From: Onthophagus taurus
Taxonomy: Eukaryota; Arthropoda; Insecta; Coleoptera; Scarabaeidae
Assembly (NCBI RefSeq): GCF_036711975.1
Contig: NC_091968.1
Location: forward strand, 4,278,001 to 4,342,000
Length of the DNA: 64,000 nt
Direction: 5' to 3'
The position numbers and the translations under genes were made by a program. The notes under the pieces are model-generated. The model was not told the DNA's origin and searched no databases. It saw only the letters and a program-made list of their open reading frames with translations. Position 1 is the stretch's first letter. Every line of letters starts with the position of its first letter. Shown piece after piece: positions 45,801 through 54,800 of this stretch.

Positions 45801-48800
45801 ATGCAAGTTCACCGTGTATAACAACTCCAAAAAGATGTCTGTTTAAAGCAAGACAATTGAAATAATATTGAAATCACCCGTGCAGACAAGGTAGTCATAA
45901 TCAAGGTCTATAAATTACTTTAACTGCAAATTTGACATGATGATTCTTAATATTCTTCAAATGATAAAGCCCATCAAATGGATAGAAATAGAAGACGGAA
46001 TGAACAAGTATCATATGATCTTCTAAAAGGTTCTCTAAAAGGAAGTATTCTCTCAAGAGAATGAAAGATTAATAAGTATACTTAAATGACGTCATAAACG
46101 AGATATTTTTGTTATCGACATCTTATACTGATTAAATGATCGAAAAGGTGGAACATCAAGAGATGGATAAAGAACGTATTTACAAACCAAATTGAGTTAA
46201 AAAAAATTCCGTTAGAAAATATTGGCAATTGAAACACTATTTAGTGATAATATTATTCAATTTTACTAATCAAGCAATTCACACTTATCTTTTAATAGGC
46301 ACTTCACCGGTTAATGGTCGTGTAACATACAAACTGTTAGAATAAACTAACATTCCGATAAACAATTTAGGTTTATCAGCAATTGAAGACTTGCCAAAGT
46401 GCGATACTCTCATCGATTAAAATCTCACCCTCTCAATTGGACTTGAATGCTACAAAGGCCGTAATTTAGGTGCTTTTAAGACTTTAATACACACATCCAT
46501 TCATCTTTTTGAAAAGAGTTTATCAATATGGCAACAGTTTATCGTTGAAGGGTCATGCTTTGATTTGGGCTTCTTACCACGGACCAAGATTGCTGATGGC
46601 ACAACAATCTATTTATCAAACCATCATCATATTAATCATAAGCTACAGTAGACATGGTACATAGTTTTTTGAATCGACTTGACGAGCTTGACGTGAAGCT
46701 GTTCTATCTAATCTCGTTAAAATTTATAATGAGGTTGTCTTCACTTGTCATAATTGGACCGCGTATACATCATTTGACTAAGCGACATTTTATCGTTTTT
46801 AGAGATTTTCATGCTGTCTGGTAGGTAAAGGTGTAACTTATCTTAGAAAAAAATGCAGAATACCGAAAGACCTAAAATACTATTTGTTTTAAAGGATAAA
46901 TCTAAGCGCCAATTACGTTATACGATTTCAAGTCCGATTTGCATCATACGTCTAGAACCGACTTAGATACGACACTTAGATACTCCAAGAAATTCTGCAA
47001 GAGAAAAAAATAGATGAACCTACAATTTCGAGCCAGTGTCGTTTTCTAGATGTTTAATTTAAGTCTAACTAGTTTCGGCTCTTGGCCATCTCTAGAGACT
47101 CTACAAATAGATTAGCATCTCTCATTTTATTCCACTAAAACTAGAACTAACATTAGACCTAGAACTAGAATCATTCGGGTTTAGCCGTCTTGAAAGACGT
47201 GTGGCTAAACCCGAATGTTTGTAGTGTTAGTTCTAGTGGTAGTTATAGGTAGCACTAGTTAGCATAAGATATTACTGTGTTGTATATTTTTATTGAACTA
47301 AAACTAGAACGAGAACTAGAAACATTCGGGTTTAGTCGTGATAAAAACTTTCAGTTCTCAATGTCAACTTTAATTTTATTATTATATTCGCAATCTTCAT
47401 AAATTAACGTTTAAAGTGAGTCCAAACTTGACGCATTTATCGCAAAAAATCAAAAAGTTCGAATTTCAACTTTTAATTTTGACATATCAGTCAACTTCAT
47501 AAAAAATCCTTTAAAATGAGTCCAAACTCGACATATTTAGCTTTAATATTAATGGAAATAGAATCACTTCCGGTTTGAAACGTCAACGTCAATTTTGACA
47601 TATTTATCATCTTCATTAAAATACCTTTAAAATGAGTCCAAAGATGACGCATTTATCTCAAAAAACAAAAAAGTTAGAATAAAAAACATTAAATCCAAAG
47701 TTAGCAACAATGAAGATAGCAATTCAATTTTTAAATATTAATACCAACCTTAATTTTTAATTTTTTTTTTATTATATTTTTGTTTTTGGACTCATTTTAA
47801 AGGATTTTTCACGACGATTACAAATATGTCAAAATTGACGTTGACATTCTTAACCGGAAGTTGACCATAACTTCATTAATATTGAAGATAAATATGTCGT
47901 GTTTGTACTCATTTTAAAGGATTTTTAATGAAGATTACAAATATGTCAAAATTGAGGTTGACATTTTAAACCTGAAGTTAGTTATCATATAATAGGCAAA
48001 TGGACAACTTCATGGTGTTCTTTCATGATGTATTCTTTATTATAAAAAACCTTTAAAATGAGTCCAAACTAGACGCACTTATCTCAAAAACAAAAAAAGT
48101 TAGAATAAAAAAGATAGATAGTAAGTAGAAGATAGTAATTCAATTTTTAAATATTAATACCAACCTTAATTTTTTATTTTTTATTATTATATTTTTGTTT
48201 TTGTGACAAATATTAAGACATTTTATAAAAATTAAGAATACGTATCATGTTTGGACTCATTTTAAAGGATTTTTCACGACGATTCAAATATGTCAAAATT
48301 GACGTTGACATTCTTAACCGGAAGTTGACCATAACTTCATTAATATTGAAGATAAATATGTCGTGTTTGTACTCATTTTAAAGGATTTTTAATGAAGATT
48401 ACAAATATGTCAAAATTGAGGTTGACATTTTAAACCTGAAGTTAGTTATCATATAATAGGCACATGGACAACTTCACGGTGTTCTTTCATGGTGTATTCT
48501 TTATTATAAAACACCTTTAAAATGAGTCCAAAGTAGACACACTTATCTCAAAAACAAAAAAAGTTAGAATAAAAAACATTAAAGCCAAAGTTAGCAACAA
48601 TGAAGATAGCAATTCAATTTTGAAATATTAATACCAACCTTAATTTTTTACTTTTTTTATTATATTTTTGTTTTTGTGACAAATATTAAGACATTTTATA
48701 AAAATTAAGAATACGTATAGTTCATTTTTTTTCTATAATACCTGTGAAATTGTTGTAAAGTTGGCAAAATTAACAGGGAGTTTTGTTTTATCATATTTTG

Positions 48801-51800
48801 AAATAGATATGTCACACTGACGTTTGAGTTTTCGTTATTCAAAAAGAAAAGGTGCATAAAAAATGTTGTGGGGTGTTCATTTGCCATTTATTTACCTAGA
48901 AAAGGTGTTTTGTTCTATTTAATTACTTTGTAGCACGTTTTTACAATAAATACTTCGTTAAAAACGTATTAATCTAAAAATGTATTAGTATTTTAAGCTC
49001 AACTATTTAGTTACTGAAAATGTTACTAAAAATAAGGTAAGGTAAAATAATACCAACAGAAACCCTAAAAAATTTACATTGACAAGTATTATAGAAAAAA
49101 AAAAACGAACTATATCATGTTTGGACTCATTTTAAAGGATTTTTCACGATGATTCAAATATGTCAAAATTGACGTTGACATTCTCAACCGAAACTTGACC
49201 ATAACTTCATTAATATTGAAGATAAATATGTCGTGTTTGTACTCATTTTAAGGGATTTTTAATGAAGATTACAAATATGTCAAAATTGAGGTTGACATTT
49301 TAAACCTGAAGTTAGTTATCATATAATAGCCAAATGGACAACTTCATAGTGTTCTTTCATGATGTATTCTTTATCATAAAAAACCTTTAAAATGAGTCCA
49401 AACTAGACGCACTTATCTCAAAAACAAAAAAGTTAGAATAAAAAACTTTAAATCCAAAGTTAGCAACAATGAAGGTAGTAATTCAATTTTTAAATATTAA
49501 TACCAACCTTAATTTTTTTTTATTATATTTTTGTTTTTATGACAAATTAATATTAAGGCATTTTATAAAATTAAGAATATGTCAAAATGACGTTGACATT
49601 CTTAATCGGAAGTTGACCATAACTTCATTAATATTGAAGATAAATATGTCGTGTTTGTACTCATTTTAAAGGATTTTTAATGAATATTACAAATATGTCA
49701 AAATTGAGGTTGACATTTTAAATCTGAAGTTAGTTATCATGTAATAGAAGTTTTATAACTGAAGTTAATCTAGTGTTAGTCACTTTTTCGCACATTCTTT
49801 TTATTTTTAACGTGTTTTTTGGGTCATTTCACATTTAATTTTATTTTACAACTTTTTAAACTTTAATTTTGTAAATTAGTAACTAATAATTTGATTTCGA
49901 CTTTGATACGTGATCTTTTTTAACAAAACAAAAAGAAATATTAAGAAACTTGTTTGTAAAATGGATAAGATGAGAGTGTTAATCTTTTTGTCTACTGTAC
50001 AAGAGTTGCAAATCAATTCTCATGGTTTAGACTCCAGATGGGTGATTTAAACTCCAACCCAAACAATGACAATTTTGGAATTTAAAAAATTAATAATATT
50101 TGTTTTGCTTTACTATAAATTGATATAAATGAATAGAAAGAATAAATTCCCTTGAATAATTGGCTTTCTTTGTGTAAATAGAAAATCGTTTTTTAGAAAT
50201 TTTTGCATAGGAATGTATCCCCGATATCTCTCCGTATTGTTGAGAAATCGGGACGATACTGTCGATGAAACCGTTGCTTATTGGTATCAGTTGGATTGTA
50301 GGTTTTTCAATCGTTTTAATGAAACAGTTATGTTGTTGCATGTTGTCTGTCACCGGTCGACCTTGACATCGTTCAATACAAATTCTCGGCACCGTTCACA
50401 CAGGTTCTTCTTCGTTTATTATCTTTCTTTTTTATTTCATTATCATCATTAATAGATTTCATATCGAATTAAATTATTATTAGAGCCAACAATCTCATTG
50501 TAAGAAACTTAATAGGATATTGCGTGTCCTGCTTAAATACAATTAAAACAAATTGTGTGTGTATTTACACAGTTATAAATAAAAGGAATTGGATTCTCTC
50601 TCGTCGCTTTCGTCGTCGCCTTTTTTAACGGTTACTTAAACAGTTAGTTTTTGTTTAAAACATTAGGAAGAAAGTATAAATTTGTGAATTAGATTTGTTG
50701 TATTTAGGTTTTGATACGTAGAGCTTTGTTTTTTTTTAGAGTTACGTAGCAAAAGTACAGGAAATCTCCGCTAATTCCATTGTTTACTAATTAAACCGTA
50801 TATCCTTGTATTTTAATTGCAACTACTGTATGTACGTAATTTTACATTCAATTCAAACCCCAATTGTTTTTCTTACAAATCTAAATTTCCTTTTTGATTT
50901 TAATGCTTACAAAAAAATAGACTGGAGATTTGCCTTTCTCACATTGGGTAAGAAATAAACTTCAAAAATAAGAAATTTCTTTTGATTATAATTGATTTTA
51001 ATTGATTAATATGTTTTTATAGGTAACTAATCAAGATGTTAAGAAGGAAAACCCACTCCAATTCAAATTCCGCGCCAAATTCTACCCCGAAGACGTAGCC
51101 GAAGAATTAATCCAAGATATAACGCTGCGATTATTCTATTTACAAGTCAAAAATGCTATTGTTGGCGATGAAATTTATTGTCCCCCGGAAACATCCGTTT
51201 TGTTAGCTTCTTACGCCGTACAAGCTCGTTATGGTGATTACGATAAAAGCGTGCACACCCCAGGTTGTTTAGAAGACGATCGATTACTCCCAAAAAGGTA
51301 CTAAACTTAAAACTTTCAAATATACCTCATTAATTAATTTCCCCCCAGAGTATTAGATCAACACAAAATGTCAAAAACCGAATGGGAACAATCAATAATG
51401 ACTTGGTGGTACGAACACCGCGGGATGCTTCGCGAAGACGCAATGATGGAGTATTTAAAAATCGCTCAAGATCTCGAAATGTACGGAGTAAATTATTTCG
51501 ATATTCGTAATAAAAAGGGTACCGAATTGTTTCTTGGAGTTGACGCGCTCGGTTTAAACATCTACGAGAAAGAGGATCGTTTAACTCCGAAAATTGGTTT
51601 CCCTTGGTCCGAAATTCGCAACATCTCGTTCAATGAGCGCAAGTTTATTATTAAACCGATCGATAAAAAGGCGCCTGATTTTGTGTTTTTCGCGCCTCGC
51701 GTTCGCATCAATAAACGCATCTTAGCACTTTGCATGGGTAACCACGAATTGTACATGCGAAGACGCAAACCGGATACGATCGACGTGCAACAAATGAAAG

Positions 51801-54800
51801 CCCAAGCGCGGGATGAAAAAGTCGCGAAACAACAACAAAGGGAAAAATTACAATTAGAAATTGCGGCGAGGGAACGCGCCGAAAAGAAACAACAAGAATA
51901 CGAGGATAAATTGCGTCAGATGGAGGAAGAGGTGACTAGAAGTCAACAAAGTTTACAAGAAGCTCAGGAGATGATTCGTCGTCTTGAAGAACAATTAAGA
52001 CAACTGCAGGCGGCTAAAGAGGAGTTGGAGAAGAACCAACAAGAACTTCAAGACATGATGATTCGTCTTGAAGAGACCAAGAACATGGAAGCCGCGGAAC
52101 GATTGAAATTGGAGGAGGAAATTAAGGCTAAACAAGAGGAGGTGATGCGTATCCAAGAAGAAGTTGAGATTAAGGATAGCGAAACGAGACGTCTTCAAGA
52201 GGAAGTCGAAAATGCTCGCCGTAAAGAGGAGGAGTTGAGACAAGAACAATTGGCTAATGCCACTAAGGGACATTTGGAGGAGAATCAACATGATGAGGAC
52301 GATGAAGTCGTTAATGGAGATATTAGTAAGGACTTAATTACTGATGAGAATATTGTTGATCCTGTTGAGGATAGACGCACGTTGGCCGAAAGAAATGAAA
52401 GACTTCAAGATCAATTATTGGTAAATTTTTTAAATTATAGTAATAATGTCTGTTATTGCCAAAATCCGTTATATAACAAATTTTTAATTTGTGCATATAA
52501 TTGGTTATTAAGTGCGTTCTTTATTAGTTAGTTCTACTTTTAGTTTAATGAAAAATCTAGCACTAAATTCCTTACTTGCCTTCCCCGCTTCCTTCCAGTT
52601 TCTCTCCTTTCTGTCGAGTATCTTTCGCCATATTCAGTCTCTTTCATCTATTAATACCTATACAGGTGTCCCGCTAAGCGTATGGAGCGGCTGTATCTCG
52701 ACAACGGTAAGGACTAGAGCTTTGGGAAAAAATCCTAGGGGGCGTAACTGTCATAGAGAAACTAAAGTCCCTAGATTTACAAAGTACCGCGGTTCATGAC
52801 GCCTGATTTCGAGCCAAAATGGTGGTTTGACAACTTGTTACTGCTACTCACCACTTATTTACAAAAATATTGCCGTCTTGTTGCCTTTGGAGTTGCGAAA
52901 ATAGCAGTAAGAGGGACTTTGGACTCTTAAGAGTATCACGAGAAAAAATAAAGGAGTTTTGGCGTAATGTTATCAATAGAACGACATAGTTTTAAATTTC
53001 CCGCTTGATTTTCGAGCCAAAATGGCGGCAAACCGCGGTACTTTGTAAATCTAGGGACTTTAAGAGAAACATAAAATTCTCGCTATATCATAAAGTTAGA
53101 CTATGAGCTATAACTTTGACAACATCATTTAATAGCTTGGATAATATCGCGTTTGTTTTGCAATATTTCTCATATTTGTCATAATAAGGGAGGCCAATGC
53201 GTTCTCAAATGTTTACATTTTAATATCTTTTGGACCATTCAACCGATTTGAATATTTTTGGTCTTGTTTGAAAGAGCATTTTATGCTTTCTTAAAAGATA
53301 TTTTCAGTAAGACCGTTTAAATCAAATAAGCTAGAGAGCGTTATCTGCAGCGATTACATATTTTTGGAATTTTTAAAAAAACGTTAAATGGAATGGTACT
53401 ATTTACTTGGTCACCATAAAATTTGCTAAATATTAGTGAAAACCGCATCTCGATATCTCCATCCATTCTCGAATTATAGAAGAAAATGTAAAAAATTCGT
53501 ATATCTTAATCAGATCAAGTTACTTTAACAAACAAATAAGAGAGTACAAAAATGTTATTACCTAGAACCTTCCTTCATTCTTTATCCAAGCTTAGAACTG
53601 GTTCAAAACTACTTTTCAGGCGTGCTTAACAGCCGGATATAAAAACGGATCAATGAAACATCATCAATGATAATAAAACAAAATAAACCAAAACACTTAG
53701 AATTACTTAAATTTTTGGCAAAAATAGCTCACAAATGTTCGAAATGCCTTCTGTAAATCTCGATGCATTAGCTTATACTCCAAACAATTTCGTTGCTAAT
53801 CACAGTTGCTAAGATAAATCGCCAAAAAATGTCATTTGAAATGTCATCACTTAGTTTATTTTATTTTAACACTAATGGACAATTGCATATGGTGATTTAG
53901 CAGTTAGCAACAAAAATGTTTGGAGTCAGTATGAGCTCCGCCCATCTCTGTAACGTCAAGGCTTAGGTTGTCTATTGTTTTCGGGGTTTTCAGATCGCAT
54001 TGCCCATCAATTCATTTAGAAGTCTAAATGGGCTATATGTTGCCAATTTTCCGTAATCGCTAAGCCAATCTTAAAAAGACATCTAGAGAAAAATGTCTTT
54101 CTTTGTCGTAATTTAATTGCACATTTTTGCCATGCAGTTGCATCATATTCGACACAGAAAATAAATCGTCATACGCTTCTGCGTTAGTAAATGACATGTT
54201 TACAGTTACCATGGTTATGTGATTTGTTTTTCTCGATGAGGTAACTAGATCCGATTGATGGCACTCGAGTTTTTAACATTTTCTTCTATAATTCGAGAAC
54301 AGATGGCGATATCGAGATGCGGTTTTCACTAATATTTAACAAATTTTAAGGTGACTAAAGGTCTGTGAAGTAAATAGTACCGTTCCATTTAACTTTTTTT
54401 CAAAAATCACAATAATATGTAATCGCTGCAGATAACGTCCTCTGGCTTATCTATTTTAAACGACACGGTCTAACTGAAAATATCTTTTAAAAGAGCATTA
54501 AATGCTCTTTCAAACAAGACCAAAAATATTCAAATTAATGGTCCAGGAGATATTAAAATGTAAACATTGCAAAACGCAAAGTTATAGCTCATCGACTAAT
54601 TTTCATCAGTTACGCCCCCTAGCGGTCGAATCACGAACTGAAAAATTATTTCCAGCTATTTCTCTTGCCCACTTTACCTATAAGGATTTTTTTCCCAAAC
54701 CTCTAGGCCTTACCATTGTCGAGATACAGCCGCTCCGTACCCTTAACGAGACTTATATTCCAATCTTATTTTTCAATCTTTTGCCCGTTTTTCTGATTCT

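Noticed and set aside
50090..50452. Opposing 79- and 100-codon frames in a moesin intron
   Set aside because: Mutual shadows with no family resemblance or splice context.
52690..54760. Coding potential in the foldback element
   Set aside because: The only long frames cross the arms or the CT-rich array; no transposase motif.
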